Shown here in pieces: positions 8,523 to 16,228 of a DNA stretch of 64,000 nt. Within the stretch, counting starts at the first letter, position 1. Each line of letters begins with the position of its first letter. The stretch is from Bacteroidota bacterium (lineage in GTDB: Bacteria; Bacteroidota; Bacteroidia; Bacteroidales; Prolixibacteraceae): assembly GCA_023251455.1 (NCBI GenBank), contig JAHEYT010000038.1, positions 41,661 through 105,660 of the forward strand, in the 5' to 3' direction. The notes beneath the pieces were generated by a model. That model was not told where the DNA came from, made no database searches, and saw only the letters and a list, made by a program, of their open reading frames with translations. A program made the translations under genes and the position numbers.

Positions 8523-10508
8523 TTACAGAATAGTCAACTGATCAATAATCCTATAATTTTTTAGATTTTCTTTATTGGCAATTATCGGTTCCTGTATAAA
8601 CTTTTTATTTAGAATTTGTGTCGAAAGGATACCGGTAATTGCCATCTGATCAATTTCAGAAATTAACCCACCATTTTTAATTTTGGTAAGTAAGCTTTTT
8701 ACTTTTTCAGGATTGAAAATCCCAGAATCATTTAACGACTTTTCTGAAAGAATATCTGATAAATAATCAGGAGCATTTTTTGAGAATAAGCTGCTTATTA
8801 TTGGTGCACGATATGCTTGTTTTGATCTGCTGGTTATGGAATCAGGAATCTTGCCTTCACTCAATTTCTTAAGAATGAATTTTTCATTTAGGCAGTTTAG
8901 CTTGTAATTATCAGGCATTTGATTACAAAATTCTATAACCCTGTAATCTAAAAATGGATATCTTCCTTCAACCGAATTTCCCATAGCCATTCTGTCGCCT
9001 TGAGAGGATAAAAGATACCCGGACATGAAAATATTTGCTTCAAGAAATTGTGATTTTGATAGACCACTCCAGTTCCCAAAATTATTCGGTAGATTATTGT
9101 TGATATCATTTAATGGATTGTTTCCATTCAATGAAGAGAAATAATCATCTAAAAAAAAAGATTTTATTCTGCTCGTATTGTGCCACCGCAACAGATGAGA
9201 ATAAAGTGGATCTTCTGTTTCATTCAGCTTATATCCAAAAAACATTTTTAATGCCATATCTGGTGAATCTTTCAGAAGTGGAATGTAAGGGTAAAGTTTT
9301 GTCAGTAATTTTGGTCGGGCAGTTGAATTTGGTTCATTTGCCCAAAATCTTCTGATTTTTGCTTCCTTAAAAATATTATACCCACCCAAAAATTCATCTG
9401 CGCCTTCACCAGTAATTACAACTTTGATGTTGCTTTCCTGTACCTTTTTTGACAACAAAAACATAGGGGTAGGAGAGGTCCTCAAAATTGGGAATTCAGT
9501 ATGCCAGATAGTCTCTGCAAAATTCTCGGCAAGCTCTTCTGATGTACATGAAAACGCAGTGTGATTTGTTCCGAAAAATTTTGCCGCCTCTAGCTGATAA
9601 GCTGTCTCGTCGTATGTTTTATCGACAAATCCAATCGAAAAAGTATTTAATATATTGGCATTGACCTTTTTAATATACGCTGTTGTGACGCTTGAATCAA
9701 GTCCGCCACTTAAATATGCCCCAACCGGAACATCAGCTCTTAATCTAATCTTTACTGCATCATAAAGTAATTCATCAAGTTCTTCAATTGTATCAGATAA
9801 ATTACTGCTTTTAATATCTTTTCTGGCAGGAAAATTCATGTTCCAATACTTTTGTATTTGAATTCCACCCGAATTTATTTTCATGAAATGACCAGGCTGT
9901 AATTCAACAATATTTTTGAATGGAGTTTTGGGCGTTAGGGTAGTCCAGAAAGTAAATATCTGCGAAATACTTTCTTTATCAAGAGAGCGTTCAATCTGAT
10001 CAAGTGCAAAAAGCCCCTTTATTTCTGAGCAAAAGGCAAATGACTCATTTTGATGCCAATAGAATAAGGGTCGGATTCCGACTCTGTCGCGGGCCAGAAA
10101 CATTTCCTTTTTATTCCTATCCCAGATGCAAAAAGCAAACTGACCATTAAATTGAGACAGGCAATCAGAACCATATTGGGCATACATTTGTAGCACAACC
10201 TCCGTGTCGCTGCTGGTTTTAAACCTGATTCCACTGTTCTCTAACTTTGACCTTAATTCAAGATAATTGAATATCTCACCGTTATAAACAATCCAATACC
10301 TTCCGGTATAATCGCTCATGGGTTGTTGCCCTGAGGAAAGGTCAATAATGCTTAAACGGACGTTTCCGATTCCCAGATTTTTATCCAGATAAACTCCACT
10401 TTCATCAGGTCCCCGATGGTTTATCATCGAAAGCATCTTCTTTACGTTTTGTTCGGTAGAAGGCTCTTTGGATGAATAATAATTATATATTCCAGCTATT
10501 CCGCACAT
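8523..10508 (-). CDS. asnB: asparagine synthase-type glutamine-hydrolysing amidotransferase
   Basis: The protein begins MCGIAG, so the N-terminal Cys needed for glutamine hydrolysis is present. The glutaminase domain covers about 1-210 (HRGPD, YNGEIFN). The synthetase domain carries the ATP-pyrophosphatase loop SGGLDSS at 267-273. At 661 residues it is of the long form common in polysaccharide and natural-product clusters rather than the roughly 550-residue housekeeping enzyme. It adenylates a carboxylate and forms an amide from glutamine-derived ammonia. It is the last gene of the seven-gene operon, 23 bases after a PrmC-like gene, so it may amidate that pathway's product rather than make asparagine. 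Confidence 0.9.
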   Translation of the reverse strand: MCGIAGIYNYYSSKEPSTEQNVKKMLSMINHRGPDESGVYLDKNLGIGNVRLSIIDLSSGQQPMSDYTGRYWIVYNGEIFNYLELRSKLENSGIRFKTSSDTEVVLQMYAQYGSDCLSQFNGQFAFCIWDRNKKEMFLARDRVGIRPLFYWHQNESFAFCSEIKGLFALDQIERSLDKESISQIFTFWTTLTPKTPFKNIVELQPGHFMKINSGGIQIQKYWNMNFPARKDIKSSNLSDTIEELDELLYDAVKIRLRADVPVGAYLSGGLDSSVTTAYIKKVNANILNTFSIGFVDKTYDETAYQLEAAKFFGTNHTAFSCTSEELAENFAETIWHTEFPILRTSPTPMFLLSKKVQESNIKVVITGEGADEFLGGYNIFKEAKIRRFWANEPNSTARPKLLTKLYPYIPLLKDSPDMALKMFFGYKLNETEDPLYSHLLRWHNTSRIKSFFLDDYFSSLNGNNPLNDINNNLPNNFGNWSGLSKSQFLEANIFMSGYLLSSQGDRMAMGNSVEGRYPFLDYRVIEFCNQMPDNYKLNCLNEKFILKKLSEGKIPDSITSRSKQAYRAPIISSLFSKNAPDYLSDILSEKSLNDSGIFNPEKVKSLLTKIKNGGLISEIDQMAITGILSTQILNKKFIQEPIIANKENLKNYRIIDQLTIL

Positions 10509-10531
10509 AGAAAATGAGTTTATATTATTAT

Positions 10532-11443
10532 TTAAAGGTCTTCACTTACCTTTCTAGCTTTTAATACTCGAATGTTGCCATGTTCATCGCAGATTTCAAC
10601 TATTTCTCCATACTGTTTATTTAAACTAAGTCTTTTTGCAAGATATTCTCCTTGACCCAATCCACATTCAAAAATCAGGTATCCATTGTTACACAAATAA
10701 TCTGGAGAAATGGAAATAAGTTTGTTAAAAATGGATAATCCAAATGGGCCGGCATCAAAAGCTTCAGAGGGTTCATGATCTGCAATTTCTTTTGTCATTT
10801 GTTTAACTTTTACTGTTGAAATATAAGGTGGAGCGCTAACTATAACATCAACCTTATTCTTTATGCCTAAGGATTCAAATGGATTAAACATATCCGAATT
10901 ATAAAAGGAAAGCTGATTTTCCAATTTAAAGTGTTTCGCATTTATAATGGCAGCCTCAATTGCCGGTTTGTAAATATCCGATCCTAATACTATTGAATTT
11001 TTACAATAATTAGCAATGGCAATAGCAATCGTTCCAATTCCAGTGCACAAATCAATTACAGTAATCTTTGTTTCAGTCGAATATTCTTTTAATAATAATT
11101 CAATTGTAGTTCCAGCTAAAAGTTCAGTTTCTTTTCGAGGGATATAAAGACCTTTATTTAAAATATAATCCAAGCCCATGAAATTCTGTCTTTCAGTCAA
11201 ATGTGCAAGAGGTACTCCAAGTAACCTACTAGCGATTAACTCTTTGAGTGCACTGATTTGATTAGGTTTCAGATAAGGTAATTCAAGTTTATTTGCTTTA
11301 ATAGGTGAAACCCGATTGCCCGAAGCTGTGTGCCATAAGGCACTTAGTGTATTATGCTCATTTTCCTCACTTTTATCAGCAAGAAAGCTTAATTTACCTT
11401 CTATTTTGTATAATAACTCCTGAAATATTGCTTTTTGCGGCAT
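10532..11443 (-). CDS. PrmC-like methyltransferase fold with altered catalytic motif (SAPPY)
   Basis: The fold is that of release-factor glutamine methyltransferase: an N-terminal helical HemK domain (about 1-80), the PRKETE box and an AdoMet motif (DLCTGIG). The catalytic NPPY is replaced by APPY (VSAPPYIS), with an Ala codon (GCT) at 10832-10834. In PrmC the Asn holds the target amide, so glutamine N-methylation is unlikely; it may be a non-catalytic partner or use another substrate. The neighbouring paralogue at 11911-12810 keeps NPPY and shares the following segment (YISTxKVxQMTxEIA). The housekeeping PrmC is expected elsewhere. The gap to the NTF2-like gene is 16 bases. Confidence 0.8.
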   Translation of the reverse strand: MPQKAIFQELLYKIEGKLSFLADKSEENEHNTLSALWHTASGNRVSPIKANKLELPYLKPNQISALKELIASRLLGVPLAHLTERQNFMGLDYILNKGLYIPRKETELLAGTTIELLLKEYSTETKITVIDLCTGIGTIAIAIANYCKNSIVLGSDIYKPAIEAAIINAKHFKLENQLSFYNSDMFNPFESLGIKNKVDVIVSAPPYISTVKVKQMTKEIADHEPSEAFDAGPFGLSIFNKLISISPDYLCNNGYLIFECGLGQGEYLAKRLSLNKQYGEIVEICDEHGNIRVLKARKVSEDL

Positions 11444-11459
11444 GTATTTTCCTTTCTTT

Positions 11460-11879
11460 TTATGTTAAAATTGATGATCCATCTATTTGGATAGTCGTTT
11501 TTGAATAGGAGTATTTCTGAATGATTTTTCCATTCTGAAAGTATAGAATATCAACACCGCGTCTTATCTCGTGTTTACCTTTATATTGTTCTAAGAAAGA
11601 AGGCCATTCAAGTCGCCACATAAATAGCATCTTTTGTTCGTTTTCATCAAAAAATAGATCTTCTTCAATAAATCTAAAATTTCCATGATTTAAGAACCAG
11701 GGAGTCCATGATTTTTTAAGTAAATCTTTTCCAACAATTCGTGTACAATTCCAGTTTTCGAAAACAATATTTTCGTGTAATAATTTCATAACTCCATTCA
11801 AATCATGTTCATTCCATGCAATGAGCCATTCATTAAATAATATTATTATTTCTGCCTTTGAAAGATTTATTTCGCTCAC
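11460..11879 (-). CDS. NTF2-like (SnoaL-type) protein
   Basis: This small alpha/beta-cone protein starts with the helix FNEWLIAWNEHDLNGVMKLL and continues with curved sheet segments, as in the SnoaL/NTF2-like superfamily of cyclases, hydrolases and ligand binders. There is no ATG before the domain. I take the GTG at 11879, giving 139 residues and a 31-base gap after the upstream gene; an alternative TTG at 11936 would overlap that gene by 26 bases. It lies between the two PrmC-like genes inside the operon, so it probably handles the pathway intermediate. The exact reaction cannot be read from sequence. Confidence 0.7.
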   Translation of the reverse strand: MSEINLSKAEIIILFNEWLIAWNEHDLNGVMKLLHENIVFENWNCTRIVGKDLLKKSWTPWFLNHGNFRFIEEDLFFDENEQKMLFMWRLEWPSFLEQYKGKHEIRRGVDILYFQNGKIIQKYSYSKTTIQIDGSSILT

Positions 11880-11910
11880 TTTATTATTTGTTAAATCATA
11901 ATATAAATCA

Positions 11911-12810
11911 TTAAAGCTTTGATTGTGACGCTGCAATAACTCTGATATTTTCAGTATTATCGGTATAAGATTTTATTTGGTTATAATAATTTGATTTTTC
12001 GCATAACTGAATAACAAAAGGACCTTGTCCGACCCCAACTTCAAAAATTAACCAACCACCTCTTGTCAGGAACTTTGGTGATTCCTGAATTAATTTCTGA
12101 ATTATCTTCAATCCTACCATTCCACCATCGAAGGCCATGGCAGGCTCATTCGCTGCGATCTCGGAAGTCATCTGAGAAACTTTGGATGTTGAAATGTATG
12201 GAGGATTACAAACAATCAGGTCGATTTTACCCCAGTAATCAGCAGAATCGAATTTCAAGAATAAATCGCTTTGAGCAGCTTTTACCCTATGATTAAGCCC
12301 CAAAAATGAAATGTTTTCATTTGCAAGCTCTATGGCTTCGTGAGATAGATCAGATGAATGGATCATTGTATTTTCATGATGGCTTGCTATGGCCAATCCT
12401 AGATTTCCTGAACCACAACAAATATCTAGTATAGAGATAACTGACTTCTCTTTGGCAATTTTCTCACAAAGATGCAGAGCTGCTTTGCCCAAAATTTCAG
12501 TTTCTTTTCTGGGAATAAGCGCTCTTTTATCGGTCAACATTTCAATACCCATAAAGCTTTGACGACCAGTGATATGAGCTAGTGGCTCTCCGTTAAGTCG
12601 TTTTTCAACAAGTTGGTGCAATCTTGTTATTTGTTGATCAGAAAGTTCAACTAATGGAAGATTCGTAGCTTTTTCTGCTGACATGGCAATGCCAAGAGCT
12701 TTTTGCCAAAGGGCTTTGATCGTAGATTCGATCGTTTCCTCAGGCTTATCTTCAAGTAATCTAAGATTACTTTCTAATTTCAATTTTATGACGGCATATA
12801 AATCTTCCAA
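11911..12810 (-). CDS. PrmC/HemK-like AdoMet-dependent methyltransferase
   Basis: It has an N-terminal HemK-type helical domain (about 1-85), the PRKETE box, an AdoMet loop (DICCGSG) and an intact NPPY motif (CNPPYIS), as in enzymes that methylate a carboxamide nitrogen of glutamine. The start is a TTG at 12810: AAAAGGG ends just ahead of it and overlaps the stop codon of the ligase gene, and its first residues align with those of the paralogue. Placement between an AMP-ligase and an NTF2-like gene suggests a substrate other than release factors, perhaps an amide made by AsnB or the NadE-like enzyme. That role is inference. Confidence 0.82.
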   Translation of the reverse strand: MEDLYAVIKLKLESNLRLLEDKPEETIESTIKALWQKALGIAMSAEKATNLPLVELSDQQITRLHQLVEKRLNGEPLAHITGRQSFMGIEMLTDKRALIPRKETEILGKAALHLCEKIAKEKSVISILDICCGSGNLGLAIASHHENTMIHSSDLSHEAIELANENISFLGLNHRVKAAQSDLFLKFDSADYWGKIDLIVCNPPYISTSKVSQMTSEIAANEPAMAFDGGMVGLKIIQKLIQESPKFLTRGGWLIFEVGVGQGPFVIQLCEKSNYYNQIKSYTDNTENIRVIAASQSKL

Positions 12811-12812
12811 TT

Positions 12813-14375
12813 TTACCCTTTTAAGCTATTTTTTAATTCTGCTTTGTCAATTTTCCCATTGCTGCTTTTAGGCATTTCAGGAAGTAAGATAATTTTTTGA
12901 GGAACCATAAAAGGCTCCAAATTAGCCATGCATTCTTTCATGATTTCCCTTTCAAGAAGAGTTACCTTATCGTAAACCGTTATGAAAGCAACGATTGATT
13001 CGCCCAATATGACATCCGGAATTCCTATGACAGCTACCTCTTTAATCCCATCAATTTTATAAATGATGTTTTCAACTTCTACTGGACTTACTTTTTCGCC
13101 TCTGGTTTTAATGATGTCGTCATTTCTACCCATAAAATATAGAAATCCCTCGTCATCCATTTTAAATAAATCATGTGCACATAAAATTCGTTCACCAGGT
13201 ATTGAACCGGTTTTCAGCATTTTATTACTTAACTCTTCGTTGTTCCAATAGCCAGCCATAACATGAGGGCCTCTTACATGCAATATTCCAATCTCTCCCG
13301 GGCCAACCCTATTTCCTTCGGGCGATAACAGAAAAACTTCGGTGCCAGGGATAGCCTTACCTACTGAATTTGGCTTCACATCGTTTAATTCAGGTTCCAA
13401 ATAGCAAACGCGCTTACATTCGGTTAAACCGTACATTTTAAATATAATCGCATTGGGAAATATTTTTTTCAGGTCGGCTACAAATTCTTCAGGAAGCGCT
13501 GCGGCCGTGTTGGTAATCGTTTGTATACAATCGAAGGTTATCCCTGTTTTTTTATGGGTTGCAATCATCATTGCATAAATTGAAGGAACTCCTGGAAAAA
13601 CTGTCGGTTTTAGTTGTTCAATCTTCCTGAATATCGTTGGTGGAAAATTAAATGAATGTTCAATTATTAGCGTTCCTCCGATGGTAATGGCCATTATTAA
13701 CTGGTAAAGTCCATAATCAAACGCCAATGGTAAAATCAGCATTATTCGCTCGTTCTCAGTTAACCTCAAATACTCGATAAGGCTCCATGATGTAAAAACC
13801 ATGGATTGGTGGGTCATCATAACTCCTTTGGGAAACCCAGTGCTGCCCGATGTGTATATCAGTGCAGCCAAATCATTTGGAATTATCCTTGGCAGAATTG
13901 CGCTTTCAACCTTGGCAGTGATTTCTTCAAAGTTAATAAGACTGATATCTAAATCAATTGGCAGGCTTGCTTCAGAAATAATAAGCTCTTTTATTTCATT
14001 CAATCCTTCAATTGCACGCAGCAATTCGGGCTGGAGATTACCACTGGAGATTACCACCTTAGCTCCGCTATCGTTTAAAATGTAGTTTAGTTTATTTGCT
14101 TTCGTTTGTGGATTTACAACCAGAAAAACGCCGCCTGCAAGTGTAATTCCGTATATCGAAACGATACATTGCCAGGAGTTATTCATGTATATGGCTACCC
14201 GGTCCCCTTTTTCAATTCCAGCATTTATCAAATGATAGGCCAAATTTTCTGAACACTCTTTTAATTCGGTGTAGGAATACTCCTTTTCATTAAAAATGGC
14301 CGCTGTTTTTAATGGATGTCTTAGATAGGAGAATTCCAAGGCTTCTCCTAATAAACGTTGTGGTCTTGAATACAT
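12813..14375 (-). CDS. AMP-forming acyl/aryl ligase (ANL family)
   Basis: The signature loop YTSGSTGFPKG lies near residues 174-184. YGLTEC and GRNDDIIKTRGEKVSP mark the core and hinge, and the acyl-transfer/adenylation Lys sits in NGKIDK close to the C-terminus. It activates a carboxylic acid as an acyl-AMP and most likely loads the acyl carrier protein encoded just upstream, in the manner of fatty acyl-AMP ligases or stand-alone adenylation enzymes. The longest frame starts at TTG 14402; I prefer the ATG at 14375. Two bases separate its stop from the next start. The acid substrate is not deducible by eye. Confidence 0.9.
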   Translation of the reverse strand: MYSRPQRLLGEALEFSYLRHPLKTAAIFNEKEYSYTELKECSENLAYHLINAGIEKGDRVAIYMNNSWQCIVSIYGITLAGGVFLVVNPQTKANKLNYILNDSGAKVVISSGNLQPELLRAIEGLNEIKELIISEASLPIDLDISLINFEEITAKVESAILPRIIPNDLAALIYTSGSTGFPKGVMMTHQSMVFTSWSLIEYLRLTENERIMLILPLAFDYGLYQLIMAITIGGTLIIEHSFNFPPTIFRKIEQLKPTVFPGVPSIYAMMIATHKKTGITFDCIQTITNTAAALPEEFVADLKKIFPNAIIFKMYGLTECKRVCYLEPELNDVKPNSVGKAIPGTEVFLLSPEGNRVGPGEIGILHVRGPHVMAGYWNNEELSNKMLKTGSIPGERILCAHDLFKMDDEGFLYFMGRNDDIIKTRGEKVSPVEVENIIYKIDGIKEVAVIGIPDVILGESIVAFITVYDKVTLLEREIMKECMANLEPFMVPQKIILLPEMPKSSNGKIDKAELKNSLKG

Positions 14376-14538
14376 AAGTATTGTATTTAGATTAAGACTC
14401 AAATGTTTGTGATGTAAATTGATTGTGTCAAGTCAATATCATCCCAATTTATTTTGGAGATTGTATCCTAATTTCGGGATGTCGAAACACGTTCATTATG
14501 CCTAAGGTTAATATAGCTGGATAACACAGAATCGAAAG

Positions 14539-14805
14539 CTATTCGTTTCCACTGGTATTTAACTTCCGGAAAACAAAATCAGAAATGGCATTAATCGACT
14601 CAAAGTTAGTTTCGAGAAGCTCATTGTCGGCTGTCGTGATTGAGAAATTCTCTTCGATAAAGCCAATAATTGAAATAAAACCCATTGAATCCATTATTCC
14701 CTGAGCAAAAATGTATGTATCATTATTGACTTGATCGGCTGAAACGTATGAAGTTTTAAGAATGAACTGTTTAATTTGTTCCTGAATTTGAATTATATCT
14801 TTCAT
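14539..14805 (-). CDS. acyl carrier protein
   Basis: An 88-residue acidic four-helix protein with the phosphopantetheine site Ser40 in MDSMGF, matching the DSxGx pattern of discrete carrier proteins. Primary-metabolism AcpP usually has DSLDTVE at this point, so this is a specialised carrier. It probably holds the acyl or aminoacyl group activated by the ligase encoded next. It is second in the operon, 64 bases after the NAD-synthetase-like gene. A phosphopantetheinyl transferase is not encoded nearby. Confidence 0.9.
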   Translation of the reverse strand: MKDIIQIQEQIKQFILKTSYVSADQVNNDTYIFAQGIMDSMGFISIIGFIEENFSITTADNELLETNFESINAISDFVFRKLNTSGNE

Positions 14806-14869
14806 TACTTATTTGTTTTAAAATGTTTCTAAAATATTTAACAATTAGGTGAATTGAAAAGTTTGTATA

Positions 14870-15865
14870 TTATTTGATTTCATAGGTAATTGGAGCCATT
14901 CTTAAATATTCTGTTGTCTTTTTCTTCCTAATTAAATTGTTAAACACAAACTTAACATCTTCCGTTGTTTTGTTTAGAACTAATCCGGCGTCTTCTGCTG
15001 AGATTCCATTATCCATGGCATAAACAATTAAATCCATTTCTAAAAATGGCATTTGAAAGAAAAACTCTTCCTGAGTCTGCACGGCGGAATAGGTATCTGA
15101 CGTTGGTGTACGTTTAATAATTTCTTCCGGAACTCCTAAATATTCAGACAACTGGTAAACCTGTGATTTGTAGAGATGTGCTATTGGCATTACATCAGCT
15201 CCGCCATCGCCATTCTTTACAAAAAAACCTTGTTCCACTTCATGTTTGTTTGGGGTACCAATCATGGCAAAATGCAAACGTTCAGCATGGTAATACAACA
15301 TTGACATCCGGCAACGCTGTTTGAAATTTGATGCTGCAACAATTTGTAAATATTCTTTTATGGGGAGAATCTTGTGTTTTTCATTTCCGTCGTCATTAAT
15401 TATCGTAAGTGAAAAAACAGGTGGCAGAAATTGATTCAGGCCGCTATGATTGATTCCAATTTTCATTTTATATTGGTCAGGGTTATACTCCGGGAAAATT
15501 GCTTTTACCGCTTCGTCCCTCCGCTGGTAGCAGCCGAATCCTTCCAGCGCTCCGGTGATGTCCTCTTCCAAGGTCATTACCTTAAATTTATCGGCTAGTT
15601 TTAATGCAAATTCTTTGCTTTCCGGACTCGAATCTTTTTCTGGCAGCATAATACCGAGCACATTTTCCGCTCCAAGAGCTTTAACTGTTAGTGCTAGGGT
15701 TACCGAAGAATCGATTCCTCCGCTAATACCAATAACGGCTCCTTTACGTTTCATTGCACCCAGAATGTCATCCTTTAATTTCCAAGAAATCCGTTGGACT
15801 TCTGCTTCCACATTTTTCATTTTCAAAATATCTTTTGAAAATGGGGTTGTAAGTTTTGAATTCAT
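14870..15865 (-). CDS. NAD-synthetase-like ATP-dependent amidating enzyme
   Basis: The ATP-pyrophosphatase loop SGGIDSSV lies near residue 50, followed by SSPES, a NKHE segment in place of the NKSE of NadE, and GDGGADVMPIAHLYKSQVY, all typical of ammonia-dependent NAD synthetase. At 331 residues it is longer than standard NadE (about 245-275) and has no nitrilase-type glutaminase domain. Members of this longer group occur in polysaccharide and secondary-metabolite clusters. As first gene of the operon it probably adenylates a pathway carboxylate for amidation. The frame extends to an ATG at 15913, but the extra residues look like leader; I use the ATG at 15865. Confidence 0.8.
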   Translation of the reverse strand: MNSKLTTPFSKDILKMKNVEAEVQRISWKLKDDILGAMKRKGAVIGISGGIDSSVTLALTVKALGAENVLGIMLPEKDSSPESKEFALKLADKFKVMTLEEDITGALEGFGCYQRRDEAVKAIFPEYNPDQYKMKIGINHSGLNQFLPPVFSLTIINDDGNEKHKILPIKEYLQIVAASNFKQRCRMSMLYYHAERLHFAMIGTPNKHEVEQGFFVKNGDGGADVMPIAHLYKSQVYQLSEYLGVPEEIIKRTPTSDTYSAVQTQEEFFFQMPFLEMDLIVYAMDNGISAEDAGLVLNKTTEDVKFVFNNLIRKKKTTEYLRMAPITYEIK

Positions 15866-16091
15866 ACTATTTAAACAATTAAGTTGAGTTGAAGATTTGA
15901 ATTTTTCGCACATATGTGTGAAATAGCTGAGTCAAAAGTTCCTATGCCAAATGCTGCATAAAGAAATATTTTTTTATTGATTTTATTTTACTGATTTATG
16001 TGCTTGATTTACATGGTTATACATTGTTGTTTGATTCCATTTTTCAATTAATTTTAAACTTTGGAATACGATTTGAAAATGTTGATCCGTT

Positions 16092-16106
16092 AACAACAAT
16101 GTTGTT
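16092..16106. promoter_or_regulatory. 15-base inverted repeat, possible operator
   Basis: AACAACA and TGTTGTT are perfect mirror arms around a single base. The site lies about 120 bases ahead of the secreted-protein start, in the divergent gap. Confidence 0.35.
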
Positions 16107-16135
16107 CTTTGCTTACTGAATGTATTCACTGTAAT

Positions 16136-16156
16136 TTATTGATTAGTAATCAATAA
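16136..16156. promoter_or_regulatory. 21-base perfect inverted repeat, possible operator
   Basis: The arms TTATTGATTA and TAATCAATAA are perfect complements around one central G. The one-base spacer argues against an RNA hairpin and for a dimeric regulator site about 73 bases before the start of the secreted beta-helix protein gene. Confidence 0.45.
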
Positions 16157-16228
16157 GCTGTGAGTAAATAGGTGGAGATGAAAGTGCGAGGGAGAAGGTT
16201 TATTCAGTGATTTTAAAAAACAAGAGCG

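Larger units (their letters stand above)
15866..16228. promoter_or_regulatory. divergent intergenic control region
   Basis: This 363-base AT-rich gap separates the minus-strand amidation operon from the plus-strand secreted-protein gene, so it must hold promoters for both. It contains a short palindrome CACATATGTG near 15909-15918 and the two inverted repeats listed separately. I do not see a convincing match to the full Bacteroidota promoter. Confidence 0.5.

Noticed and set aside
11911..12810. The organism's true release-factor methyltransferase PrmC
   Set aside because: Two diverged paralogues in a biosynthetic operon with no prfA nearby fit specialised enzymes better.
14870..15865. Housekeeping NAD synthetase
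   Set aside because: It is longer than ammonia-dependent NadE, has NKHE in place of NKSE, and sits in an operon with an ACP, ligase and AsnB. I treat it as a pathway enzyme, although NAD synthesis is not fully excluded.
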